Shown: positions 40,901 through 50,983 of the stretch, piece after piece
How the letters are laid out: the number at the start of each line of letters is the position of its first letter
Position numbering within the stretch: position 1 is the stretch's first letter
Origin: Thamnaconus septentrionalis
Taxonomy: Eukaryota; Chordata; Actinopteri; Tetraodontiformes; Monacanthidae
Direction of reading: 5' to 3'
Length of the DNA: 64,000 nt
Assembly (NCBI GenBank): GCA_009823395.1
Contig: CM020502.1
Location: forward strand, 23,235,944 to 23,299,943
Translations under genes and position numbers: made by a program
Notes under the pieces: model-generated
Database searches by the model: none
Seen by the model: only the letters and a program-made list of their open reading frames with translations
What the model was told of the DNA's origin: nothing

Positions 40901-43900
40901 CTGCGGTTGGAGTCGGTGATGAGGTTCTCCAGGTCCAGGTTGCACGCGGTCACGGCGGAGGGATGCTTCATGGACACCTGTCGGGCGGAGATGGCAACCA
41001 AATCAGTCATTTACTGGATGGCGTTTTTGGATGCGGGATAAACAAGAGCTCATCCTCACCTTGTTGAGGGTGCGCACGGCAGCGTATCTCAAGGCTGCCT
41101 TGGGAGAGCTGCAGAAGAGCTGCAGCACTGCGGGGCAACAAGCATTTATTTGCAGTTAGATTTATAGGCTTGGAAACAGCATTGTCCATCAAATGGTCAG
41201 GATGCTGAACACTTTGCATTTCCACCCCCCAGGGAACTTAGACTTACTCATCAAGTCCCAGCCCAGAGAACCCAACTGTAACTGGTCTGTCACTACACTG
41301 TACTGTAACTGCACTATAATTGCACAAAACTACCACCTGTTTACATCTGCACTGTGTCACTTTGCTTTATTTTTCGTATTTATTTTGCATCTTTTTGTTG
41401 CATTTTGTATATTTATTGTCTACATATTCTGCCTAATTTTTTTTTAATTCATGAGAGCAGAGAAACTGCATTTCGACTTTTTCTTTGTGTCTTGTACATT
41501 TTGAAGTAGTAGAACAGAAGTTGAGAATAAAATTAACTTTGATAGATAGACATACACAATAGTAACCTCACAGATGAGAGGCGAAAAAAACAAGTGAGTG
41601 CTGACCTGAAACAGCAGGCGCCAGCTCTCTGGCTGTGCAGTTGGGCATGTGCACAATGGCAGAGGCAGCCTCGTACACCACCATCTCATTCTTGTTCCTC
41701 AGGCAGCTCTCAATGAAGTCAAACAGGGGGCTGTCGTGACTATTCAAAAAAGAGAAAAAGAAAAAAAAGTTAACGAGCAGTTCCAGTCAAGTCCCTTTAA
41801 GGTGTGTGACTGTGAGGGGGAAACTGATAAGAAATACTTCTCACCCTCCCTCCGTCTCATCCAGCAGCTTGCTGGCGATCCTGATGAGCATGCAGTAGGC
41901 AAACGGCGACTTCAGACCTGATTTGGTAAACTTGTTTAGCATCTTGGTGACAGCCAGGCGGTCGTTCTTCCTGAGGTGATACAACAGGCCCAAGGCGTGG
42001 TACTGGAAAGGCAGGACACACGTTTTTGGTTTATTCTGGGCCAAAGATTATTTTAGGAGAATCTTAAATCATCATCAATGATGTACAGTGAAGCCAAACT
42101 GAAACTTATTTCATTCTTGACACCACTAACCTGGACCATGATGTTGTCACTGGAAGCAGCTTCCTGAGCTTCATTCACCCAGCGCTTGACCACATCGTAG
42201 CTCATCTTCACCATGTGCTACACACAGAGACAAGCCGGTCAACTGGAGACCTACCCCCTACCACGCTTAAGAATTTGACCACCTCTGGAAATACTTAGAC
42301 AACTGTAGCATTTATTTACCAGTGAGGAGACCAATGCTGAACTGGAGACACTTGGCACCTTGTCAACAATAGCCTGTTTCATGTATCTCTCAATGGCCTG
42401 CAGCATGGTGGTCTGTAAGGTTAAATAAGACAAAAACAAGTAAATGAATGAATAACAACTCGATGCTTGCGCTTCATTTATTGCATTAGAGAGCTAAATG
42501 AATTCAACAAAGCAGGAATTACATCTGTAATCCTGCAGAGGGCTCTGATGGCAGGTCCACGGTATACATCCTCCTTGCCAGTCATGTCTTTGGTCAGGCT
42601 GTTAAACACAACACGGAGTAATTCAACACACCTCAACCACGAGAGGTCAACAGATCACAGGAGGTACAAACTTAAAAAATAAATACCTTTTTTTTTTTTT
42701 TTTTTAATAAATAGAATACACTTATAGTAATACATGGGTTGCATTTATGAGACCTATAAAAGTGTAAGTATTTTTATTTTTGCACACAATAGATTTAATA
42801 CCAGTCATTTCAAACTGTAGCACAAACCTGCTCGTGACGATGATGACATCCTCAGAAATGTTTGCCATTTCTTTGATGGTCAGGTAGCACATCCTTCTCA
42901 GGGTTTGCTGGAGTTAGCAAAAGAGGAACCTTTCACACATCCAATAATACAATATTGCAACATAGACAGAACAATACTAATAATTTTCTACCAACTACAG
43001 AATTTGATCTGCCAGTTTCTTACATCATTGGACTGGAAGAGCCTAGTCATGGCAAAGAAGGCCTCTGTAGCCTCCGTGGTCCCAAAATGCTCTCCCTGCA
43101 GAAAGAGAGACGCTGTTAGACGCCAGCACAAGACATTTTACAGCTCACTTAATATATTTTTGATAGTGTGCTTCCAACCTGGTTGAGGAGGTAAATGATC
43201 TTGGTGAGGATGTGCAGGCATCTCCGCGGGTTGATTGGGGTCTCATTAAAAATACGAGCCTGTAAATTAGGACAGAAAGCATTACATTCCAATTTCTCTA
43301 TTTTATTTCAAAATACTTGGATATGTCTCCCGACAGCAGCCAGAAAACTTCACCTCCTGCAACACGGCGCTCTTCTCCAGATGCTGGAATGGGTTGGACC
43401 CGCTGCCTACACATAAAAAAACAATAAAGCCAGTCAGTTTACAGTTAAAACTACTGCCGTTTTATTCAACGAGGGTGTCAGCCGTACAGGATGTGGGCCA
43501 CCGAAATGTTTAGAAGATAGAAACTAATCTGTTTTTAAGTTAAAAAAAAAACAACAACAAACAAACAGAAATTTGTCTTCAACACAGCTTTGAAAATTAA
43601 AAATACACTGAAACACATTCACACACCGCTGCCATATTCTCAAATATCATAATCACATCTTATATTCTAAATATCAAATATCATTGGTGAAGGTTAAATC
43701 CCTGATAGTTCACCAAATACCCTTCATTGAGGACATCGCTTACAACTGCGTTACCCATCTGATTGCAGCCAAACTGGCGGCTGTAGAGATGATTGATGCA
43801 GTTTACATATCCCAGCAGATTAAAAAAAAAAAAAATGTGAACAATATTTTATCACACCACAAAGCACACCCTACAGCTGTCAGTACACTAGCATTAAACG

Positions 43901-44204
43901 CCATAGCTACAGCAGAGGCAATAGCCAAATATCGAAGACGCTTTCGAAATGCAGCAAACAGAACTTGACGGTAACCAAAGGTCACATGCATCAGTAAACA
44001 CCTTTTAGTGCGCGGTCGGGATATTTCATCCACAAGATTTAGTCCACTTGTAAAGCGAAAGCCAAATGTATTCAGCTAGCGGCCGCATTAGCCTAACAAG
44101 CGTCATCGCACAGGTCACTATTTCAAAAGCGCTGACATCGCCCGACATTGCGAACGTTCGCGCTTACCAGACTCCTCGTCCTTCTTGTCAAACTTTTTAA
44201 TCAT
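37949..44204 (-). CDS. copg2: Coatomer subunit gamma-2 (gamma-COP), complete, 24 coding exons
   Basis: Gamma-COP is a subunit of the COPI coat that drives Golgi-to-ER and intra-Golgi vesicle budding. Exons in transcript order: 44168-44204, 43354-43406, 43179-43259, 43024-43095, 42828-42907, 42523-42598, 42320-42412, 42131-42217, 41845-42002, 41606-41739, 41060-41127, 40789-40977, 40586-40681, 40269-40512, 39870-39945, 39635-39738, 39438-39563, 39291-39359, 39020-39201, 38811-38940, 38626-38723, 38402-38540, 38209-38307, 37949-38079. They sum to 2,622 nt (873 codons plus TAA), have GT-AG borders and keep one frame; vertebrate gamma-COPs are 871-874 residues. The start is [13 protein letters not shown] and the end VDVILASVG. 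The N-terminal two-thirds is the adaptin-like alpha-solenoid; the C-terminal part is the appendage domain. [25 protein letters not shown] and the GKEGPRTP segment favour COPG2 over COPG1. The promoter side (44205-44300) has an ETS-like cttccg. Confidence 0.97.
39960..40260 (-). mobile_element. LINE 3' end in copg2 intron
   Basis: Read on the minus strand, a stretch with the fish LINE-like words cctacttcttcctactcc and tttgaaataaaatcattc ends in a (CATT)n-type tail near 39960. It lies in the intron between the 40269-40512 and 39870-39945 exons. It is a 5'-truncated non-LTR retrotransposon remnant, and the upstream boundary is approximate. Confidence 0.5.
41250..41560 (+). mobile_element. LINE-like 3' end in copg2 intron
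   Basis: A plus-strand stretch with 'actgtaactgcactataattgcac', a T-rich middle and an end reading gagaataaaattaactttgatagatagaca looks like a non-LTR retrotransposon 3' UTR with its short tandem tail. It is antisense to copg2 in the intron between exons 41060-41127 and 41606-41739. Boundaries are approximate. Confidence 0.45.
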
Positions 44205-44457
44205 CTTTGCGGTAAGCGAGTTGACGGACGAGGGAAACGCTCGCTCTCAGTCCCCGATAAAGCTACAGCTACTTCTTCCACGTCGCCAAAATGAATGCGG
44301 ACTTCCGCCCAAACCGTCCACGTAAACGGAAAGCACGTCAGCAGCAGTTTCACCTCGACCCGGACAGAGGGCGCTCCGAATCACCTGACGGTTGCACCCG
44401 CACGAAGAAAAACACTGTCCAATAATTAAACCCTCCAGTATAAAGCATGTTGGTGTT

Positions 44458-44496
44458 TGTTTTTGTTTGTTTGTTTGTTTGTTTGTTTGTTTGTTT
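44458..44496. repeat. (TTTG)n microsatellite
   Basis: Tandem GTTT repeat just upstream of copg2. Confidence 0.9.
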
Positions 44497-44547
44497 TAGC
44501 TTTTCACCTCAGCCCAAAACTGTTTTATATCCGTATGGTATGATGTA

Positions 44548-44864
44548 CAGTGCCAGTCAAAAGTTTGAACACACCCTATGAATTAAATGTATTTTCTTTC
44601 ATTCTCATTTCTTTCACATTGCACATTCTCACTGAAGGCATCAATACTACGTATGAACACACATGGAATTATGTAGGAAACAAAAGTGTAAAATAACTCA
44701 AACACGTTTTATATTTAAATGCTTCAAAATAGTCACCTTTTATAAAAAGCATATTTAAAGGTAGAGTTGCTAAATAATTATTACATAGATCTTTTTCATA
44801 TATTTTATGTCTTCAGTATGCAGTGATGCATGAGAAGGCGTGTCCAAACTTTTGACTGGTAGTG
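44548..44864. mobile_element. TA-flanked MITE, copy 1
   Basis: 317 bp with terminal inverted repeats. The left end is cagtgccagtcaaaagtttg; the right end reverse-complemented is cactaccagtcaaaagtttg. It is flanked by TA on each side (44546-44547 and 44865-44866), as in Tc1/mariner-type insertions. Two more copies occur at 60288-60604 (inverted) and 63760 to the window edge. No transposase. Confidence 0.8.
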
Positions 44865-46512
44865 TATGTGCACACGAGTTTAAACTGTAGCTAATGGTAA
44901 TCACATTCACAAAATATCGAAGAGAGGTTTATTACATTTAGTAATTAATGAGAATCTATGCAGTCCACTAGATGAGGCTATTAGCCTGGTGCTAGCTTGG
45001 TCGCTACGTCCTGCTTAACAACTTCAAGCAGACAAAAAAAAATGAGTCACGTTCCAGCTAGTGATTATATGCAGCAATTTGACAAAAAAAAAAAAAACCT
45101 TTGCGAACTTCAAGGAGAAGGAAGGCACGGACTCGGTTGTGTTTAGTTTAAATGTTTATGTTCACCTGCTGAGAATCTACAACTTCTATTACGGTGGCCC
45201 TGCTTTCCGGTAAACCACATTGTACTCGTCCAGTGGAAGTGGAGGCATATGGCTATTTCGAGGCGGTCTCTGCATGGTTGTTAAGTCAAGCATATTCCTA
45301 TTATGTAGTAACATTAAAGTAGCTCCCACTGAAATGGCAATGACAGCAACGTCTCCCTTAATCCCCCCCAATCTATTCTCTATTCCTAATGCTTGTGTGC
45401 TATGGTTATTTTAGTTTTGCTTTAAGACTACAACATTTAACGGACCAAAGATATATATAAAGTGAAATTATTAGAATCACTGACTTTCTTTTAATGGGTC
45501 AAAATACTTTAATGGAATATGATACAGACAAAGCTTTTTCTCTGATATAAATAAATAATAAATCTGTAAATGTATGTAATCCATTAAAAATGTGGTTTCA
45601 TCTTTATTTGAGGAAAAATAATCCTTTATTTTGAGTAGAAAAATAACAGACTTCTGATTGACACATACATTCACATGCACTTGCATTTTTACTGTGTATT
45701 TCATCATGTTGCAGTTAGTTTGTACAGTATTTCAGTGTCAGTTGTTTTGATGTTTCAACCCAGTGTCTGTGGAAATGATGGGATGGGAAATTAAATATAT
45801 ATGTGTATCAATCTAATGTTTTGATTATGCAACAGAACTGCAAAACACTTTGTTGTCGGTTGGTCTTCTGTGAAGGATGCCAGAATGAAAAAGAAAAATC
45901 ACAAGTCTTGTTATTGAGTGCACGTTTAAAATTTGATGACTCTGGGGCAAATCCAGATACATTAAACATTCATTTCACAGAATAAAGGAGGGGGCTTTGC
46001 TGCAGCCCATGTCTGTGTCTCCATTACATTCTTGTTTGGGAAATCCATGACAGTCCCACATCTTAATTTTTTAACCACATCTGATAAAGAGTTTAAGACA
46101 ATTTTATCTGTTGAAAACAAGCAAAATGAACTACAAGGTATTGATGTGGACACTTTCCTGGTCGTGGCACTAAACTGAAAATAAGGGCTGCACATCTCAA
46201 TATATCTTGGCTGTGATTTGTTTGAAAAAAGAACAAATTTAGAGGTGACCGTCCAGATTTTTTTTACAGAAAAACCTCGACTGATGGACCATTTCAACTC
46301 ATCCATCATTGATTGAGTCCAAGGAGTCAAACAGCTTAATGAGCCTAAAAATAGAACATGGGAGCAAAACGAACAAAAAAAACATCCCATAAAAAAAAAA
46401 AAAAAATGCGTTTTAAAGTGAACAGACATTTTTTTCTGCACTGAAGAGGCCAACACTGGTCATGGCTGTCAGTTGGTAAAGTGACTGTTCGCCAAGTCGT
46501 CCGGCAACGTGT
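44865..46512. other. Spacer between the urocortin gene and copg2
   Basis: AT-rich sequence with short open frames only. The proximal part (upper coordinates) must include the urocortin 3' UTR, but I see no AATAAA within about 800 nt of its stop. Nearest candidates are near 45603 and 45626 (TTTATT on the plus strand). Confidence 0.4.
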
Positions 46513-47007
46513 TCACTTCCTGCGCCCAACGTGAGCCAACAGACGCGCGTTCTCGGCCGCTTTGGCGCGCAGGTGTTTGGCTTTGGCCACGTCGAACAAC
46601 ACATTCATGATGTTGGTCGGGACGTCCAGGGATAGGGTCAGCCTGCTCCTGCGGTCCCCCTTGCTGCTGCTGCTGTTGCGGAGCATCTGCCCCCTGAGCT
46701 TGGTCCGGCTCATGAAGCGGTAGTTTGCCGGACTTGAAGTCCTTTTTTCCCGGCTGGACTCCGCAGAGAAGGACGAGGAGGTGGATGAAGAGGAGGGGAA
46801 AGTGGAGAGATACTCAGCAGACTGCAGGAGAGGCGCCCAGCCGTCCACGGGGGTGTAACCGGGGTCGTTGTCGTCGCTCCGGACACCCAGCGCCAGCTGG
46901 TCGTCGCACAGCAGGTGGGAACCGGACTGGGAGAGGCGCAGACACAGGCTGCAGGTCGGCGTGCACAGGACCGCCAGCAGCAGCAGGGTCTTCAGGGACG
47001 CCAGCAT
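46513..47007 (-). CDS. ucn3l: Urocortin precursor (urocortin-3-like peptide at a UCN2-like position)
   Basis: Encodes a 164-residue preprohormone of the CRH/urocortin family, secreted ligands mainly of the CRH receptor type 2. It opens with a hydrophobic signal peptide (MLASLKTLLLLAVLC...), followed by a Ser-rich propeptide and a C-terminal peptide. A furin-type site RRSR precedes a 38-residue mature peptide (46528-46641) beginning LTLSLDVPTNIMN. It ends ...NARLLAHV followed by GRRK and the stop, so Gly is the amide donor and RRK the cleavage site. TLSLDVPTNIMN and the AKAK..RA core match urocortin-3 rather than mammalian urocortin-2. The whole CDS is in one exon, as usual in this family; an acceptor (tgttggtag) lies 13 nt upstream of ATG, so a non-coding first exon ends at a donor at 47429 (aagcgg|gtaagt). 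The start at 47007 gives a clean signal peptide. Its neighbour upstream on the same strand is the collagen VII-like gene. Confidence 0.95.
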   Translation of the reverse strand: MLASLKTLLLLAVLCTPTCSLCLRLSQSGSHLLCDDQLALGVRSDDNDPGYTPVDGWAPLLQSAEYLSTFPSSSSTSSSFSAESSREKRTSSPANYRFMSRTKLRGQMLRNSSSSKGDRRSRLTLSLDVPTNIMNVLFDVAKAKHLRAKAAENARLLAHVGRRK

Positions 47008-47429
47008 GGCGAGTCCTCTGCTACCAACACAGGCGAAAGAACGGTGGAGAAACGTCCACAGCTGTGGTGGTATGGATTTTTTTCCCCCTTTGCCAACATT
47101 TTTAAGCAAATTGTTTTTGGTTTTTTTCAGTTATTATTATTATTTGTCGTGGTGCATGATTAAGAAAGTAAGTGCAATCTATGATTCTTCAGACTTCAAA
47201 CGCGATTGACTTTCTGAAACTATAAGTATATACATTTTTTTTTTTACTCTGCCATCAAACAGGATTTGGACTGTATATACAGTACAGTATATATATTTTT
47301 ATTTACAAATTGTTATTTTATGGGGAAAAATATATATACATTTTGGATAATATCGCTCTAAAGTCAGTAGCTTCATACAATTTGGCTAAAAAAATAAATA
47401 AATAAAAAGTAAATCTTTGCATGACTTAC

Positions 47430-47736
47430 CCGCTTATGCGTTACAATAAACAAACAAACAAAAATTTTTCTCGGGCGCGTCTTCCTGCAAAAAAAACTCC
47501 AAACGAGCAGAAATCTTCGTGGCCAATTATTGTTATTCTTTTGGCCAGAAAAAAAAAACTTTTTTTAAATTGGACCCGCGCGGAGGTCAGCAGCGTGCAC
47601 TGTCTGACCAGCAGAGTGTCTCGCTCGTCCATTTCCACCTGCTTTTGATTTCGCAGGAACCACCGAGCTGCAGCGCTACGCCAGCAGTGACGTCATCCAA
47701 CTCACACTTCGGTATGGCTGCGGGGTTTCCTATTGG
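47430..47736 (-). promoter_or_regulatory. Putative urocortin promoter and first exon (CCAAT + CRE)
   Basis: On the minus strand a CCAAT box (47732-47736) is followed 36 bp later by the palindromic cAMP response element TGACGTCA (47688-47695). About 260 bp further lies a strong donor (gcgg|gtaagtcat, exon end 47430), followed by the coding exon's acceptor 420 bp on. Promoters of CRH-family genes are known to be cAMP/CREB-responsive, so this arrangement fits. The transcription start itself is not located; I see no clear TATA box. Confidence 0.55.
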
Positions 47737-47739
47737 TCG

Positions 47740-50500
47740 TGATGCGGTGATGTCGAGGTACATAAACGAATTAATAAAACAAAATGCATGTGGCCTCCTT
47801 TTTGGGGGTGCGCACGATTCACCGACACACACACACAACAGTTAATGTGTGTGTAATTTTTTATGCAACTGAAAAAGCACACACCCTCCCCCAGCTCACG
47901 ATGAGAAGTCACTACACATGCGTTTTGTGCATAGTGACATGTAAAACATTCTAAAATTCCCACGAGAGTCAAAGGATATGACAAACTCAATACTCACAAC
48001 ACAAAACGATGACAACTACATGTTATAGTTAATATATAGTAATATATCGTTATATATAGTTAATCATTGTGCTGTTTATGAGAGGTATCAAGGATTTAAA
48101 CAAAATCTCTTATCTCTTTGTAATGTTTAAGCATTCCAAAAGTATAAACCCTGTGGCGCACAATGTTCCGCCCCTTTTAGACAATTAAAAGAGTTTTTGT
48201 CTTTCAGCACCATGGACAACTCCCACTGAACAACCTGCAGCGCTTCATCCCAGCCGTTTTTTTTTCTTAGCTCAGTTCAAGCATAAAGTGGAAAAAGTGG
48301 AAAACAACAACAGCTATTAACAACACTCCTGCCCCTTCATCACATGGCTCTGAGCCAAGTAACAAGAGCAGCAGTTCCCATTGCCCCCAACTGAAGCATT
48401 TGTGTAAGATTTAGTTGAAACTAATGGCAAAAAAAATCATGCTGCACACAGTCTTAATGTTAAAGCTTGGATCCTCATTTTGGACTACAGCATGTACATG
48501 TTGGTGGGACATGGTCACCTCTTTACAAGTGGACCCACTCTTTATATGCACTTATGAATCCTAGCAAATGAAACATAACAGCTCCATTTATTTTTTGTGT
48601 CTTTGATCAAACTCTGTATCTAAGTAAACCCTGTTCCCTGATAGATGTATTAACTTTCACGTCCCTCATTCCATGTCTCTTTCAATGTAACACACTGGAC
48701 ACAAAAGAAAGTTATTTACTTGAATATGGTTGAATGACGAAGGCACTCATGACTCACCCTTCTTCAGAAGAAACACTGGCACTTTGATGGCATCAAATAT
48801 ATGTGCACCCCGCGTAGAAGAAAAGTTTTCTTCTAAATTGAAAATATTGATTCACCTGCATTACTGAGTCACTGAATTTTCAGCTGTCTTTTTTTGAAAG
48901 AGAATAAGTACATTCTGAACAAACGTCAGACATTTTATTTTTCAGCGCCTCTGAAAAGAGCAAAGTGTTTTAACTTGTTGACTTTAACAGTTACTATTGT
49001 CTGATCTGTGCTCATTGGGACTATGTCTATTTTTTTCAAACCTGTTCAAACTCATTGAGACAGCCGTCCAGCTGCCGAGACAATGAGATTGAAGTCTTTC
49101 CGCTTTCCTGAACTTTTGTTCTGATCTGAAATCGGGAGAATACGGCGTCTTAATTAAACCATGTCGCGTGTAAAATCCGGGCACACACACACACACACAC
49201 ACAGGCCACAGGAGTCACTCGTGGTAACGAACAAAAAACATGTCACCGCCGAAGGAGGGGAGTGGACGAAGTGACAGGAGGTGTTAGGGTCAAGCTCTAA
49301 CGAGCAACTTCACGGTGTCCTCACAGCTGGACTCATCGCATGTGTCTTTGACACGCTGCCCTTCCACTAGGACTACTCTCTGAGTTAGTCCGACATTAAA
49401 ATACACAAAAAAACACACAACCAAAAAAATAAATGTGGGGAAAAAAAAGTCATAGAAAGTGATTTGTAAAAAAAAAAAAGCGTCAAACTCCATTTGTATC
49501 TTTGTCACATCTCAGGGACATCCGCACAGACACATGAAGGTGTGACGGCGCCGAAGTGCAGCCTTTCCCATAAGCTCCACCGTAGCGTTTAGTTCCCTGG
49601 GAAATAATGATCGCATTCACTATAAAAAGAAGTGATATTATTTCGAGCATTAGCAAAACGGACTTTGAAGTGCCGAACGCCTTGATTAGTGGATGCTGGC
49701 GGGAGGCGTGGTACAGCCTGTCACTGTCGCCGCCGTCGGCTTCGCATGTGGACGTCCGTTACAGCGCCGAAATCGTGACTAATGGGAACGAAAAAGCCTC
49801 TGTAGGCTCGTCGCTGACAGACTCATCTGTCACTGAGAGCAGCGGAGATGCGATTCATTGTGAGCGGAGCGGGCCGGTAAAGGATCTCCGCTGTGGCGTG
49901 ACGGAAAAATCTGGCAGCGGTTGACTTTTGGCTCAGCGCTCCCATGCGAGTCCTCTTCTAACCCGAGACCGCCTCCTTCACTTCTCCAGTTTGGAAACAC
50001 AAAGTTGTCGTTTTTCTACATACATTTTAAAGGAAGCCCCCATCATTTCAGAGTCACTTTGCGAATCCAGGCTCCATGTCTGTACTTGAACACACATTGT
50101 TCTAGAAGTCAGCCCTGTGTGATGTCCGACTGATACTTTCCGGTCGTGTCGCGTTGTGTGCATCATTTCGCGAGAAACGCCAACTTGTGGACGCCCACGC
50201 AGGAATCCCCCCCCAGTTACTGCGGCGCCGGCTCGGATGGAGAGCCCTCCAGAACGCTCCCTGGACTGGGCTTTCATCTGGCCCCCAGCACTGACCCCCG
50301 ACCCACCCCCCTCCCCCAACATCACCACCATGCCCACCTTCCCCCTCCCCCGCTGAGGGAGCATATGTAGTGGAGTGGAGGCGGCAGCAGGAAGTCAGCC
50401 GCCAGCCTCGTCTTTTTTTCACACGGCACAGCGTGCAGGAGGCACGAGAGGTGACGTGGGGGAAGGGAGGACGCGGCGATGGAGGGAGCAGAAGAACATG
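47740..50500. other. Spacer between collagen and urocortin genes
   Basis: No exon supported. It holds a short (CA)n at about 49182-49202, a GC-richer stretch at about 49600-49960 with no recognised family, and a dispersed repeat copy at about 49985-50130 listed separately. Confidence 0.5.
49985..50130 (+). repeat. Dispersed 'gatgtcac' repeat, copy near collagen 3' end
   Basis: The order 'ggaaacacaaag ... catttta ... cagagtcactttgc ... ctccatgt ... gaacacac ... agtcagccct' parallels 54279-54410 closely. This marks a dispersed family with partial copies at 52720-52970 and, less completely, 14540-14760. Confidence 0.6.
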
Positions 50501-50502
50501 AG

Positions 50503-50508
50503 TTTATT
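50503..50508 (-). terminator. Poly(A) signal AATAAA for the collagen gene
   Basis: Minus-strand AATAAA about 260 nt downstream of the collagen stop codon; it is the nearest canonical signal. Confidence 0.55.
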
Positions 50509-50765
50509 TTTTTGCGGGGTATACACTCAAAAGCATTTTGAACAATCTGCATTTTGTCCACTACACAAATGAAAGAATGTATTAAAATGTATAAATAAAC
50601 CTGATATTTTACACAACTATTTACAAAAACTTGTTCTCCAGTCAATGCCTTAATGAGTTCATTACATATATGTAGGCTGTATATGAAAAGGTGCAAGAAA
50701 ATAAAATGTCCCAATACATAATGTAGAAAAGACTTCTTTTCTCCTTTTTCCTCTACATTGTCGAC

Positions 50766-50983
50766 TCATCTGCGGTGTGGATGCTCCTCCGCGTGGCTCC
50801 TCTCGGTGGCGCCACACCAGCTTTGACACTCGTGCCTGGAGTGGAAGCTGTTGCCGTTGCCGCCGCAGCCACCATACACGAAGGGTCGGCACTCCCCGGA
50901 GCGAAGGTGGAAGTACCACAGCAGGACGTACTCACTGCAGGCGCCCTCCGACATCGGCTCCAGGCAGCGCTCCGCGGACCAAC
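50766..50983 (-). CDS. col7a1: Collagen VII-like last coding exon: Kunitz domain
   Basis: Reads [16 protein letters not shown]... and ends EEHPHRR-stop. The six cysteines have spacing 8-15-7-12-3, exactly the Kunitz/BPTI pattern, with the family's FVYGGCGGN core. The residue after the second cysteine (P1) is Ser, not Lys/Arg, so trypsin inhibition is unlikely; human COL7A1 has Thr there as I recall it. The exon enters in phase 1 from 51932-52003. A dispersed repeat begins only about 20 bp upstream of its acceptor. Confidence 0.92.

Noticed and set aside
37949..44204. Assignment to COPG1 instead of COPG2
   Set aside because: Several segments ([33 protein letters not shown]) match COPG2 as I recall it; a tree would settle it.
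45962..46456. Minus-strand open frame of 164 codons downstream of urocortin
   Set aside because: Starts in a homopolymer-rich area, with no recognisable domain; more likely 3' UTR or spacer.
46725..47163. Plus-strand open frames overlapping the urocortin gene
   Set aside because: Shadows of the GC-rich urocortin coding exon; no homology or splice context.
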